Positions 27,609 through 37,647 of a DNA stretch of 64,000 nt are shown in pieces. Origin of the DNA: DASVBE01 sp963770375 (lineage in GTDB: Bacteria > Actinomycetota > Actinomycetes > Streptosporangiales > Streptosporangiaceae). Under the pieces are notes generated by a model. The model searched no databases, was not told the origin of the DNA, and worked only from the letters and a program-made list of their open reading frames with translations. The DNA is taken from contig CAVYPM010000029.1 in NCBI GenBank assembly GCA_963770375.1, positions 1-64,000 of the forward strand, written 5' to 3'. Every line of letters begins with the position of its first letter. Within the stretch, counting starts at the first letter, position 1. The position numbers and the translations under genes are program-made.

Positions 27609-27681
27609 AGCCCCCTTACGGAATCGAACCGTAGACCTTCTCCTTACCATGGAGACGCTCTGCCGACTGAGCTAAGGGGGC
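27609..27681 (-). tRNA. tRNA-Thr (anticodon GGU)
   Basis: Read on the minus strand the 73 nt fold as a canonical cloverleaf. The acceptor stem is GCCCCCT/AGGGGGC, the D arm GCTCAGTCGGCAGAGC, the anticodon stem TCTCC/GGAGA with loop ATGGTAA (anticodon GGT), and the T arm TACGG-TTCGATT-CCGTA. The discriminator base is U and CCA is not encoded. Its 3' half is the 41-bp attachment core of the neighbouring integrative region, which left the gene intact. Confidence 0.95.
27612..27652. repeat. Attachment core inside the intact tRNA-Thr (attR-like)
   Basis: 41 bp identical to 22886-22926. Because the tRNA remains complete at this end, the element restores the 3' half on integration, as usual for tRNA-targeted tyrosine integrases. 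Confidence 0.8.
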
Positions 27682-27750
27682 GCCGGTATCTGCTTCGTAC
27701 GTTCGCGTACGTGCTTACCGTGCCAGGCGAGCATACACGAACTGCAGTGG

Positions 27751-28581
27751 TCACGCGTCTGGGGTGGGGGCGGCAGGACCCGCCGCCGCGCGGAACGCGC
27801 CCAGCACGACTGGCCACGCAGCCGACAGCGGGTCGATGAGCTCGAAATGCCCGCACCGGGGCAGCACCTCGCAACTCACCGCACCACCACCGGCAGCCGC
27901 AGCGTCCCGCGCAAAGTCCACGCTCATCTGGCTGGGCACCACCCCATCGTCCGCACCATGCACCAGCCCCACCGGCACAGGCACCGGCAGGAGACGCGCG
28001 GGATCGGCAGCCTCGTACCGCTCCGGATACCGCCGCGGCCCACCGCCCATCAGCGCCTGCGCCGCGCCGCGCCCCAGTCGCTGCCGCGCGCACGACGTCA
28101 GGTCGCTCACCGCAGCCAGCCCCACCACACCACTAACCAGTGCAGCCGCCACCGCCCACGGCGAACCCTCAGGCAATCCAGCCCGCGCCGCCGCCCACAG
28201 CGCCAGATGACCACCCGCCGAATGCCCGCCCAGCACCACCGCGCCCGGCGGCGGCCCGGGCACCAGCCCCGGCAGGACGTCAACCGCCAGCGCCACGTCA
28301 TCGAACGTCCCCGGCCAGCCGCCGCCCGCCTGACCCGTCCGCCGGTACTCCGGCAGCACGACCGCGTACCCCGCCGCGGCCAGCGCCACCGCCAGCGGCC
28401 GGGCATGCACGCGATCGTAGGCAGCCCGCCAGAACCCGCCGTGCAGGAACACGATCAGCGCCGCCCCGCCCAGGCCCCCGGCGGGATACCAGAAGTCAGC
28501 GACCTGCTCCGCCCCGTCGCCGTACCGCAGAACCCGGTCCGGCGCGGGCGCCGTCCTCCCCAGAATGTCGTCCCGGTCCAT
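27751..28581 (-). CDS. Alpha/beta hydrolase (HSL / kynurenine-formamidase-like esterase)
   Basis: 276-residue serine hydrolase starting at ATG 28579-28581. The oxyanion motif is FLHGGFWRAAYDRVH, the nucleophile elbow VVLGGHSAGGHLALWAA (G-H-S-A-G), the acid lies in GADDGVVPSQMSVDFARD and the catalytic histidine in PRCGHFELIDP. HGGFWR together with GHSAGGH is typical of arylformamidases and small-ester hydrolases of the HSL family. No signal peptide, so cytosolic. It is transcribed towards the tRNA-Thr gene and stands alone; the tryptophan-catabolism link would need kyn neighbours, which are absent here. Confidence 0.85.
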   Translation of the reverse strand: MDRDDILGRTAPAPDRVLRYGDGAEQVADFWYPAGGLGGAALIVFLHGGFWRAAYDRVHARPLAVALAAAGYAVVLPEYRRTGQAGGGWPGTFDDVALAVDVLPGLVPGPPPGAVVLGGHSAGGHLALWAAARAGLPEGSPWAVAAALVSGVVGLAAVSDLTSCARQRLGRGAAQALMGGGPRRYPERYEAADPARLLPVPVPVGLVHGADDGVVPSQMSVDFARDAAAAGGGAVSCEVLPRCGHFELIDPLSAAWPVVLGAFRAAAGPAAPTPDA

Positions 28582-28793
28582 GCCCCTCCCTGAGCCACAG
28601 CGTGACCTGCGGCGGCGCCAGATGAACGCCGGGGCCCCCGTTTCCGTGTCCTGATTGGGCCGGGAAGCGGCCGGAAAGCGATGTGTCGTCGCCTGACAGC
28701 GGGGAATGCCCACTTGCGTGGTGAGCATAGTCTGACTACTAGAGGTGACGAGGGAAGCCCTGACGGGACGCCGAACGGGACGAGGCCGATATT

Positions 28794-29991
28794 GTGTTGA
28801 CCACCCGGCGAGGAACTGGCCTGGGTGCACTGGCGGGGGCGAGTGTGCTGTCAGCAGGCGTTTTCGGCATTTTTGCCGTCAATACGCCCGCTAGCGCGGC
28901 AGACGCCCCGGCGGCGAAATGCGGCCACCGGCCGAAGGCCGCGGTGCTCGCCGCCGCTCATCAGAACTCCCCGGGTTCGTCACGCTCGGTAACACCCAGT
29001 CCGCCCTCGCCGAGCAGCAGCGCGGGCACCGTAGCAGCCACCCCGAGCGACCCCTCGCCGTCGGGCCACAGCGTCGGATCCCGCCCCGACGTCGCCGGCT
29101 GCCCCGTCGCCGAGCGGCAACAGCCCGACGCCGACGAAGAAGCCGACCCCCACCAAGTCGCCGACGCCGACCAAGAGCCCCACCCCGACCAAGTCGCCGA
29201 CGCCCACGAAGAGCCCTACGCCGACGAAGAGCCCTACGCCGACGAAGTCGCCGAGCCCGACCCCGGGGACCGCGCAGCTCTGCGTGTCCGTCCAGCCGTT
29301 CGGCAAGTCCGCCGCCAAGGTCCGGCCGGGCCAGACCGCGACCTACATCGTCTGGGTGTGGACCACCGGCGCCGACGCGAAGAACGTCACCGTCGACCTG
29401 TCGACCGGCGACAGCAAGATCAGGCGGACCAGCGCGCCCAGCTTCTCGGTCTGCCCGGACGCCTCGGGGACCCGCTGCACGCTCGGCACGCTGCCGAAAG
29501 ATCAGGCCGATGAGCTCCAGGCCCGGATCTCGGTCTGGAAGATCGCCGGGACCGGCAAGAACCTGACGCTGACCGCCACGGCGAGGGCCAAGGACGCCAA
29601 GCCGTTCAAGGCCAACGGCGACGTGGCCGTGGTGGCCGCACCGACGCCCACGCCGTCCGACCCGCCGCCCGGCGACGGTGGCGGCCTGCCGCCGCCTCCC
29701 TCGCTGCCCGTGCTGCCGCCCGACCCGGCTCCCATCGCCGGCGCGTCCGACCCGGCCGGCCTGTTCCCGACCGTCACGCCATCGCCAGCCAGCGCGGCCG
29801 CGTCCGGCAACGCCGCGGCGCACCACGCCAAGGCCCGCGCCACCTCCGCGGGCAGCACGCTGCCGCTGAATACCCGCCTCATCGGCGGCCAGCTGGCCGG
29901 CCTGGTCATCCTCGCCGCGGCCATCGCGATCGCCGTCACCCGCCTGTCGTTCCGCCCGCAGCGCCCGGACAGCACGCCGGACGACGACTAA
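28794..29991 (+). CDS. Cell-surface protein with Pro/Thr/Lys repeats and C-terminal membrane anchor, one frameshift
   Basis: GTG start at 28794. Residues ~1-36 are a Sec signal (LGALAGASVLSAGVFGIFAV, cleavage near ASA). After a Ser/Pro-rich stretch the frame changes near 29070. The downstream frame continues with a KSPTPT hexapeptide repeated about seven times (29130-29250), a folded domain with two cysteines (LCVSVQPFGKSAAKVRPGQT, TYIVWVWTTGADAKNVTVDL; an isopeptide/DUF11-like beta sandwich), a Pro-rich linker and a final hydrophobic helix (LAGLVILAAAIAIAV) with a short basic-acidic tail. This is a type I membrane, probably wall-spanning and glycosylated protein. The indel could be an error or slippage in GC-rich sequence. 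Confidence 0.72.
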
Positions 29992-30228
29992 CCGCCGGCC
30001 CGCCGCGGGCCGCCGGCGCCGGCGCGGACCGCACTGCGAATCTGCCCGGCCGTACTCCGGCAGATGCCAATGATGGATTACGCATTCGTTCACCGCTGGC
30101 CACACCCTCAGGGCTAGCCGGGCGGGCGGCACCACCGCCAGACGGAACGAGAATCCCGCCGGGCCAGCCGTGACCAGCTCCGGCACCCGGCCACTAGACG
30201 CCGGGGCCGGGCCTGGCGCCGGGGCCGG

Positions 30229-33200
30229 CTACTTGCGGTGCTCGATCTCCGGGCGGGCCGTGCGCAGTTCGTTAGCCAGGTCGGTCACGCTCAGCGTCGC
30301 CGACGCGATCACGCCAAACGTGTCGTTGTCCGCCCACGCGCACTCCGCCACCCCGCCGGGGACGCGGGGCCGGCAGGCCGCGCTGCCGCCGAGCGAACCC
30401 GGGTCGACACGCTGTGCCCCGGCGGACTGGCCGGTGAAGCTGTCGATGAAGCCCCCGTCCGAGGTGCCGGTCAGGTTGCCGCCGATGAACAGGATGATCT
30501 GCGGGTTGGCCTGCGCGGCCGGGCCGGTGCGGTCCTGGTAGACCGCGTAGACCACGTTCTTCGCCTCGCCCGCGCTCTTGGCCACTATCTGCTTCTGCAG
30601 CGCCGCGGCGTCCATCTTCTTGGCCAGCCCCGGCTGCTTGGTATACGAACCGATCTGGTTCGGGATCACCAGCGTGTGCGGCACGCCCGACGACGGCAGC
30701 GCGATGAATGCGATCCCCCCGGCGGCGAGCACGAGGCACCCGGCGCCGGCCCAGACGACCGGCCGGCTGAGCTTGCCGCGGCGCTTGGGCGCGGCCGCCG
30801 GGCCGGCCGGCGACGTCTTGGCCTTGCTTCCCTTGCCCTTGCCCCCGGGCTTGGCCGCGGGCGCCGGGCGGGGCGCCGTAGCGGGCTTGACAGCCGTACC
30901 GGCCCGCCCGGCGGGCGCGGTCTGGGTCGCCTGGGCGGCCCGGGCTCCCGCCACGGCAGGCTCACGATCGCGGCCAGGCCCATCCTGACGGGACGGTGCA
31001 GCCGAACCCGGGCCGGGCTGCGCACCCGGCCGGTCCTGGACGGCCGTCCCTGACCGCGACGCGGACCCGCCCGTCCGGCCGGACGGCACGAGTTCGGGCT
31101 GACCGGACCGGCCCGGTCGCGGCGAACGGCCAGCGGCCCCACCGTCAGACGGGGCGCCGTCAGCCCCCGGCCGCGGCGAGCGTCCAGCGTCCCGGCCGCG
31201 CGGATCGGCACTCCCTGGCCGGCCGTCGGCGGCCCAGGACCCGGGACCTGCGCCGGGCACGGCCCCCGGCGGAGCCACGCTGGGCGCGGCCGCCGCGGCC
31301 TGGGCGGCGCGGCGCGCAGCCCGGCCGGACGGGGCCTTAGCGGCCTTGGCCGCCTTCTTGCCGTCCTTGCCGGCCTTCTTGTCCCGCTTCTTGCCGCCGG
31401 CCACCGAGTCGGCGCCCGGCGGGTTGTCCGTCTGCGGCCCGTCCCAGCCTCCCGCGGGCGGCGGGCCCCAGCCGGACGGTGAGCCCGGTTCCCCGCGCTC
31501 ACCGGCGGCGCCGGGCCCGGTGCCCGCGCCAGAGCCGCCGCGGGGGGCGCGCCCCGCCGGCGGGCGCCCGTCACGCGGACCGGCCGGGCCCGCCGGGGCG
31601 CGGAACCCCGCCGGTGCGGCGCCGGCCGGAGCGTCCCGGTCCCCGGCGTAGTCACCATTCGGATCGCCCCACGGCTGCGGCGGCGCGAACCCCGGCGGCT
31701 CGTCCCAGCCGGGCGTGCCGCCAGCCCTCGACCCAGGCCGGTCATGCGGCGCGGTCCGCCCAAAGCCATTCACGTCGCCCGGTGCGCCAAGGTCCCCCGT
31801 CGCGAAGCCCGGCGCCCCGGCCGTCGGCGCGGAACCGGCCGCCCCGCCGGAGCCCCACGCGGCGCCGGGCTCCCCCGGCCGGCCGTAACCGTTCTGATGA
31901 TCCGGCCAGGCCCCAGACGAGCCATCGCCGCCGAACCCGGCCGCCCCGCCAAAGCCAGCCGCCTGCCCCCGGGCGAGACGCCCGCGCGCAGCGTCCGCCT
32001 CCGGCGAGCCGAACCCGGCCCGCCCGCCCTGCGGCGCGTCCCAGTCACCGGCACCCGCGGACCGGCGCCCGCCGGAGGTGTCCCAGCCCGCCTCGGGCGA
32101 CGTGTCCCACGAGCCATAGCCATCGCCCGCGGCGTGACCGCCGATCCGCCCGCCCTGCGGCGCATCCCAGTCACCGGCGCCCGCGAACGGGCGGCCATCA
32201 GACGTGCCCGGCCAGCCCGCCTCGGGCGACGTATCCCACGAGCTGTAACCGCTGGCCGCGGCGTGCCCGCTGGCCGGCGCATCCCAGTCAGCGTGAACGT
32301 CGAACGCAGCGGTCCCGCCCAGGTCCTGAGCGGCGCCAGCCGCCCGGCGCCCGTCCGGCCAGCCCGCGCCGGGCGGCCCATGGCCGTTGGCCGCGGCCCG
32401 CCCGCCAGACGCGTCAGGCCAGCCCGCCTCGGGCGAGACGCCCCGCGAACCCTGGCCGCCGAAATCCTGAGCCGAGCCAGACGGCCGGCGCCCGCCGGGC
32501 GCATCCGTCCAGCCTGCGCCGGGCGACGTGTCCCACGAACCAAAGCCGTCGGCCGCCGCCTGCCCGCCAGAGCTTCCGGGCCAGCCCGCCTCGGGGGACG
32601 CTGGCCCGGCGGGCCGGCCGCCTGCGGCCGGGTCCCAGTCCGCCGGGACGTCGTACGCCGCCGTCCCGCCGAAGTCCTGGGCGGGGCTTGCCGGCCGGCG
32701 CCCATCAGGCGCGGCCTGCCCGCCGAGGGGCGCGTCCCAGTCCCGGCCGGGCGTGCCCATCGACCCGGGAGCCTCGAATGCGGCCGGGCCGCCGAAGCCC
32801 TGAGCCGGGTCGGCCGAGCGGCGGCCGCGGGCTGCACCAGGCCGGTCAGCCTGGGGCGAGCCGAGGTCCTGCGCCGGGCCCGCGGACCGGCGCTCGCCCG
32901 GGGCGTCCGGCGAGCCAGCCGTACCGGCGTCGGGCGACCCGCCAGAGTCAGCCGCCCGCCGCCGGGCTCGACGGCCGCGCTTGGTTTCGGGCCGGTCCGT
33001 CCCGGAGGAGCCGTTGCCGTGCGCCGGCTGGCCCCCGCGCAGGGTGCTGAACCAGTCGCCGTCAGGTGCGCCGAAGTCCTGGCCCGACCCCGCGGACCAG
33101 CCATCGCTCTCGCCAGCGGAGCCGTCGCCGGAGTCAGCCGCCCGCCGCGAGAAGCGGCGTCCACGCTGAGCGTCAGGGGCCTCGGTCGCGCCGAAATCCT

Positions 33201-35738
33201 GAGCCGGGCCGCCAGTCCGGTCACCGTTGGCGCCGGACCAGCCTTCAGCTACGGAGCCACTGTCCTTGGCCGCCCGCCGCGAAGAACGCCGGCCACGCGG
33301 GGCGTCAGACTGGCCGGCTCCGGGCGCGCCGAAGTCCTGAGCCGGGCTGCCGGGCGAGCCGGGGACATCGAAAGCGGCGGCCGCGCCTGGGTCCTGAGCC
33401 GAGCCGAGCCAGTCGGCAATGGAGCCGCTGTCCTCGTCCCCCCGCCACGAGGAACGCCGGCCACGGGGAGCGTCGGGCTGACCGTCCGCGGACGAGCCAG
33501 GGACGTCAAAGGCGGCAGTCGCGTCAAAGTCCCGAGCCGAGCCGCCATCGGCGCCAGGCCAGCCGGCCGCCGGCGAGGCGGCCGCGGAATCATTGGCCTC
33601 GGGCGCCCGCCACGAGGAACGCCGGCCACGCGGAGCGTCGGCAGACGAGCCGGGGACGTCGAAGGCCCCAGTCGCGCCAAAGTCCTGAGCCGAGCCGCCG
33701 AGCTGGCCACCATCGGCGCCGGGCCAGCCTTCGCCGGGCGAGCCGGGGACATCGAAAGCGGTGGCCGCGCCTGGGTCCTGAGCCGAGCCGAGCCAGTCGG
33801 CAATGGAGCCGCTGTCCTCGTCCCCCCGCCACGAGGAACGCCGGCCACGGGGAGCGTCAGACTGACCAGCCGCGGACGAGCCAGGAACATCGAAGGGCCC
33901 GGTCGCGCCAAAGTCCTGAGCCGGATCGCCAGGCCGGCCACCATCGGCGCCAGGCCACTCGCTGGGTGAGGCAGCCGCGGAGCCACGGCCGGGAGCAGCG
34001 GCCGCACCCGGGTCCTGAGCCGAGCCGAGCCAGTCAGCAATGGAGCCGCTGTCCTCGTCCCCCCGCCACGACGAACGCCGGCCGCGGGGAGCGTCGGGCT
34101 GACCGTCCGCAGACGAGCCAGGGACGTCAAAGGCGGCAGTCGCGCCAAAGTCCGTCGCGCCAAAGTCCTGAGCCGGATCGCCAGGCCGGCCACCATCGGC
34201 GCCAGGCCACTCGCTGGGTGAGGCAGCCGCGGAGCCACGGCCGGGAGCGGTGGCCGCGCCTGGGTCCTGAGCCGAGCCGAGCCAGTCAGCAATGGAGCCG
34301 CTGTCCTCGTCCCCCCGCCACGACGAACGCCGGCCGCGCGGGGCGTCGGACTGACCAGCCGCGGACGAACCGGGCACATCGAAGGCCCCGGTCGCGCCGG
34401 AATCCTGAGCCGGGCTGCCGGGCCAGCCCTGGCGCCCGGGCGATCCCGGCATGTCGAAAGCGGCGGTCGCACCGGAATCCTGAGCCCAGCCGGCAGGCCG
34501 GCCGCCCTCGGCGGTGTGCCTGGATGCGGGGGCGCCGGGCCAGTCGGTGGCCTGGCTGGCGGGCCAGGCGCCAGGCGAGGTGTCGGCGCTGGGCGCAGTG
34601 CCGGAGGGCCATTCCGTGTTGGCGGGCGTCGACCAGATGGCGTCGGGCGCCTCGCCGCTGATCCCGGTGGAGCCGCCGGAGGGCCAGCCACTGGCGCCGT
34701 CTTGGCGGTCCCGGGTGCCTGAGCCGGCGAAACCCTGCGGGCCGGTGGGGGCATCGGGCAGGCCGAAGCCGCGGTCCTCGCCGAAGGGGCCGGGCGGGAG
34801 ATGGCCGGACGGCGACGGGGGCCCGGGTGCCGCCGGGGGCTGGAACGCCGCCGGCGCCTGCGGGGCCGGCGGCTGGAACGCCGTTATCTCGCCTATCTCA
34901 CGGGCCGGGCCCGGGCCGTAGCCGGACGGCGAACTGACCGTGCCGCCCGGGCCGGCGAACCCGGTCCCCGCCGGGGCGCCGGGGTCGCTGTCTGGCTCGG
35001 GCCTGGCCCGGCGGCCGCGACGTGCCCCTGGCTTCTGGTCGCGCTCCCCGCGGGATCGCCGGGACAGCCGCGACGACCGTTCGTCCCCCGCCTCGTCCTC
35101 GCCGGGCCAGTTGGCGCCGCTGGCCGCCGGGCCGCTGCCACTCAGGTAGCGGTACCAGCCCATCCCGTCGTCGCCGTCGCCATTACCGGCGGGCGAACCG
35201 CCGGGCTCGCCCCGGCTGCCGCTCCCCACCGTGCCGTGGGCCGGCCGGGCGGGGGCGGCCGGCACTGCCGCGGGGCTGGACGGCGTGACGTCGCTGGCGA
35301 CCGGGGCGCCGTACCACGATCCGGCTCCGTCAGCCTGGCCAGACCCGGCCCCGCTGGAGCCTGTCCCGGCCGCATAGGGATCAGCGGCGTAGGGATCAGC
35401 GGCCCCGCTGGAGCGGGAGCTGTCCGGCCATGAACTGGATGTCCCGGGCGCATAGGGGTCGGTGTAGCGCCGGCCGGCCCGCCGTAGCCAGCCGCTCCCC
35501 CGTGACCCTGCTGCCCGTGACCCTGCTGCCCGTGGGTCTGCTGCTCCTCGGGCCAGGAATCAACAGCAGGCCAGGCGCCGCTGTCGGCCGTCCGGGCCGT
35601 CCCGGCAGACCAGCTGCCGTCCGCCCCCGCCTGCTCGCCAGCTCCCGACGGCCAGCCGTGGTCGGCTGGCCACGCGTCGTCGTTCGGCGCGCCCGGCCAG
35701 CCCATTTCCTGCTGGTCTTGCGGCCAGACTCGGCTCAT
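30229..35738 (-). CDS. Very large low-complexity single-pass membrane protein, one frameshift near the N-terminus
   Basis: About 1,830 residues. It opens MSRVWPQDQQEMGWPGAPND; the frame changes near 35,490, and 1,600+ residues of Gly/Ala/Pro/Ser/Asp-rich, probably disordered sequence follow. Inside are repeats of RGRRSSWRGDEDSGSIADWL and of FGATGAFDVPGSS-type units, then a Lys/Ala-rich stretch before one membrane helix (PVVWAGAGCLVLAAGGIAFI). A ~150-residue C-terminal domain (VIPNQIGSYTKQPGLAKKM, NPQIILFIGGNLTGTSDGG, TFGVIASATLSVTDLANELR) has two cysteines and lies outside. Topology with a giant cytoplasmic tail fits the basic residues before the helix. Short homologues with the same outer domain are common in actinomycetes; the function is unknown. 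Confidence 0.75.
33386..34400 (-). repeat. Coding tandem repeats within the large membrane protein
   Basis: A ~90-bp unit encoding RGRRSSWRGDEDSGSIADWL plus flanks recurs nearly unchanged starting near 33386, 33768, 34005 and 34257, with spacings of ~382, ~237 and ~252 bp. The block 33905-34155 is itself duplicated at 34158-34400. A 15-bp duplication (GTCGCGCCAAAGTCC) sits at 34138-34166. The repeats keep the reading frame, so they behave as coding minisatellites that can expand or shrink. Confidence 0.8.
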
Positions 35739-36057
35739 AAGCGGTAGTCACTCCTGACGTTGAGCGGCGGCGTCGGGTGCCCGGACCTCTGCCATCATGC
35801 GCTACGGGTCGCGCCGCCCGCAGAGCTTCGCCGCGATGACTACAGCTGGTAGATGACGAAATACGTAACGCATCCAAGGCCCGCGGGACGGTTTACCGGG
35901 CCGTTCCCGGTTAGCACCGGAAATACCCGGAACGCCAAATAACGCCAAACCTGCCTGCCTGGCCGGCCGCCTCCCCGGACAGCCCCGCTGACCAGCAGCG
36001 GACTGTGCAGCCCGCATATCCGGGCAGTGCCGGCGCGCGGCGGAATGGGAGGTAAGA
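35739..36057. other. Intergenic region between divergent genes
   Basis: About 320 bp between the large minus-strand gene and the decayed DinB gene. It should hold both promoters. I see no tRNA, repeat or protein motif; GGGAGGT at 36046-36052 is the ribosome site for the DinB start. Confidence 0.4.
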
Positions 36058-36463
36058 ATGACCTGGATCGCCCCTGATGTGGTGCGGGCAGAGGAGCCGT
36101 TCATCGCCGGCGAGCGGACCATGCTGGCGGGCTGGCTCGGCTTCCACCGCGCCACGCTGCGTTCCGGCGGCACATGAACGGCGAGGACGCCGGGTACCTG
36201 TACTGGCGGCACGACGCACCGGAAGCCGCATTCGAGGAGACCGGCCCGTCCACCGCGGCCGATGATTACGCCTCGCTGATGATGGAATAGGAACTTTCCC
36301 GGCTGGCGATCGCCGGCCATTCGCTGGACGGCACCTTTGTCACCGAACGCGGCAGCGAGATATCCCTGCGCTGGGTTTGCGTCCATATGATCGAGGAATA
36401 CGCCGCCATAACGGCCACGCCGGCCTGCTGCGTGAGCTCGTGGACGGCACCACCGGCTTCTGA
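36058..36463 (+). pseudogene. Decayed DinB-superfamily (DUF664) gene
   Basis: The start (TWIAPDVVRAEEPFIAGERT, MLAGWLGFHRATLRS) matches the N-terminus of mini-DinB/DUF664 proteins. The next expected ~45 residues, including the first metal-ligand histidine (RHMADVERGW type), are missing. NGEDAGYLYWRHDAPEAAFE follows in a new context, then a TAG at 36288-36290, then ELSRLAIAGHSLDGTFV and LRWVCVHMIEEYAA, and after a last shift HAGLLRELVDGTTGF to the stop at 36461-36463. One deletion, one nonsense codon and one frameshift together argue for genuine decay rather than read error. DinB-fold proteins are metal-dependent thiol transferases; this one cannot work. Confidence 0.72.
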
Positions 36464-36561
36464 CCAGCCCGCGGCCGCCCGTAGCGAGCCAGCTAGCACA
36501 GAATATGATCGCTCCACCCCGGCATCGCGGCGGTGCCGTGTCAGGAGAGGAGCCCGGCCGG

Positions 36562-37647
36562 ATGGCACATGAGGTCAAGGGAGTGATCGCCCGCGGCAAA
36601 GGCGCTGAGGTCGAGGTCACCACGGTCGTGGTGCCCGATCCCGGCCCCGGCGAGGCGCTGGTCCGGATAGAGGCCTGCGGGGTCTGCCACACCGACCTGC
36701 ACTACCGCGAGGGCGGCATCGGCGAGGATTTCCCGTACCTGCTCGGCCACGAGGCGGCCGGCCGGGTCGAGGCGATCGGCGAGAACGTCACCGGCCTGGC
36801 CCCCGGTGACTTCGTGATCCTGAACTGGCGCGCGGTCTGCGGCGAGTGCCGGGCCTGCCGCCGCGGCCGCCCCTGGTACTGCTTTGCCACGCACAACGCG
36901 CAGCAGAAGATGACGCTGACCGACGGCACCGTGCTGTCCCCGGCGCTCGGCATCGGCGCGTTCACCGAGCTCACGCTGGTCGCCGCGGGCCAGTGCACGA
37001 AGGTCGACGAGCGGATCAAGCCCGAGGTCGCGGGGCTGCTCGGGTGCGGCGTGATGGCCGGCCTCGGCGCCGCGCTGAACACCGCCGGGGTGACCCGCGG
37101 CGACTCGGTCGCGGTCATCGGCTGCGGCGGCGTGGGTGACGCGGCCGTGCTCGGCGCGAACCTGGCCGGGGCGCGGAAGATCATCGCGGTCGACGTGGAC
37201 CCGGGCAAGCTGGAGTGGGCCCGCGGGTTCGGCGCCACCGACGTCGTGAACTCGCGGGAGACCGACCCGGTCGAGGCGATCCGCGAGCTGACCGAGGGCA
37301 ACGGGGCCGACGTGGTGATCGAGGCGGTCGGCCGCCCGGAGACCTACACGCAGGCGTTCTACGCCCGGGACCTGGCCGGCACGGTCGTGCTGGTCGGCGT
37401 GCCGACCCCGGACATGCGTCTTGACCTGCCGCTGCTGGACTTCTTCGGCCGCGGCGGCGCGCTGAAGTCGTCCTGGTACGGCGACTGCCTGCCGACCCGC
37501 GACTTCCCCATGCTGGTCGACCTGCATCTGCAGGGCCGGCTGCCGCTGGAGAAGTTCGTGTCCGAGACCATCACGCTCGACGAGGTCGAGGCCGCGTTCG
37601 CGAAGATGCACCGCGGGGAGGTGCTGCGGTCCGTGGTGCTGGTGTGA
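36562..37647 (+). CDS. S-(hydroxymethyl)mycothiol dehydrogenase-like zinc alcohol dehydrogenase
   Basis: 361-residue class III-type medium-chain dehydrogenase. The catalytic zinc site is CGVCHTDLHYREG (cysteine ~37) plus LLGHEAAGRVEAIG, the structural zinc loop CGECRACRRGRPWYC and the NAD site VAVIGCGGVGDAAVLGANLA followed by KIIAVDVDPGKLEWA. The overall pattern matches the mycothiol-dependent formaldehyde dehydrogenase of actinomycetes, which oxidises the formaldehyde-mycothiol adduct to the formyl thioester. Its stop overlaps the next start by GTGA, so the two are coupled. The typical MBL-fold hydrolase partner is not next to it; here a sulfotransferase-like gene takes that position. A role in clearing formaldehyde from demethylation is plausible. 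Confidence 0.85.
   Translation: MAHEVKGVIARGKGAEVEVTTVVVPDPGPGEALVRIEACGVCHTDLHYREGGIGEDFPYLLGHEAAGRVEAIGENVTGLAPGDFVILNWRAVCGECRACRRGRPWYCFATHNAQQKMTLTDGTVLSPALGIGAFTELTLVAAGQCTKVDERIKPEVAGLLGCGVMAGLGAALNTAGVTRGDSVAVIGCGGVGDAAVLGANLAGARKIIAVDVDPGKLEWARGFGATDVVNSRETDPVEAIRELTEGNGADVVIEAVGRPETYTQAFYARDLAGTVVLVGVPTPDMRLDLPLLDFFGRGGALKSSWYGDCLPTRDFPMLVDLHLQGRLPLEKFVSETITLDEVEAAFAKMHRGEVLRSVVLV

Larger units (their letters stand above)
22886..27652. mobile_element. tRNA-Thr-targeted integrative region, two tandem decayed elements
   Basis: A 41-bp sequence equal to the 3' half of tRNA-Thr occurs at 22886-22926 and, as part of the intact tRNA, at 27612-27652. A third, 21-bp copy (20 matches) is at 25375-25395. 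The leftmost and middle copies are each followed by a related ~145-bp arm. The layout fits two elements inserted one after the other at the tRNA: about 2.5 kb (22886-25374) and 2.2 kb (25375-27611). The cargo is a tyrosine recombinase, GNAT, cupin and ACT-domain genes and an oxidoreductase fragment. No replication or transfer gene is seen, so these are probably remnants. Confidence 0.65.

Noticed and set aside
28980..29318. Minus-strand frame with VGVG repeats
   Set aside because: It is the reverse complement of the KSPTPT-coding repeat and lacks any start or family support.
33386..34400. Possible CRISPR array
   Set aside because: Units differ in length and spacing, stay in frame with a protein and are not separated by unique spacers.
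31479..34661. Long plus-strand open frames across the large membrane protein gene
   Set aside because: They arise from GC-rich codons opposite Gly/Ala/Pro/Asp repeats; the composition is Arg/Pro-only and there is no start signal.
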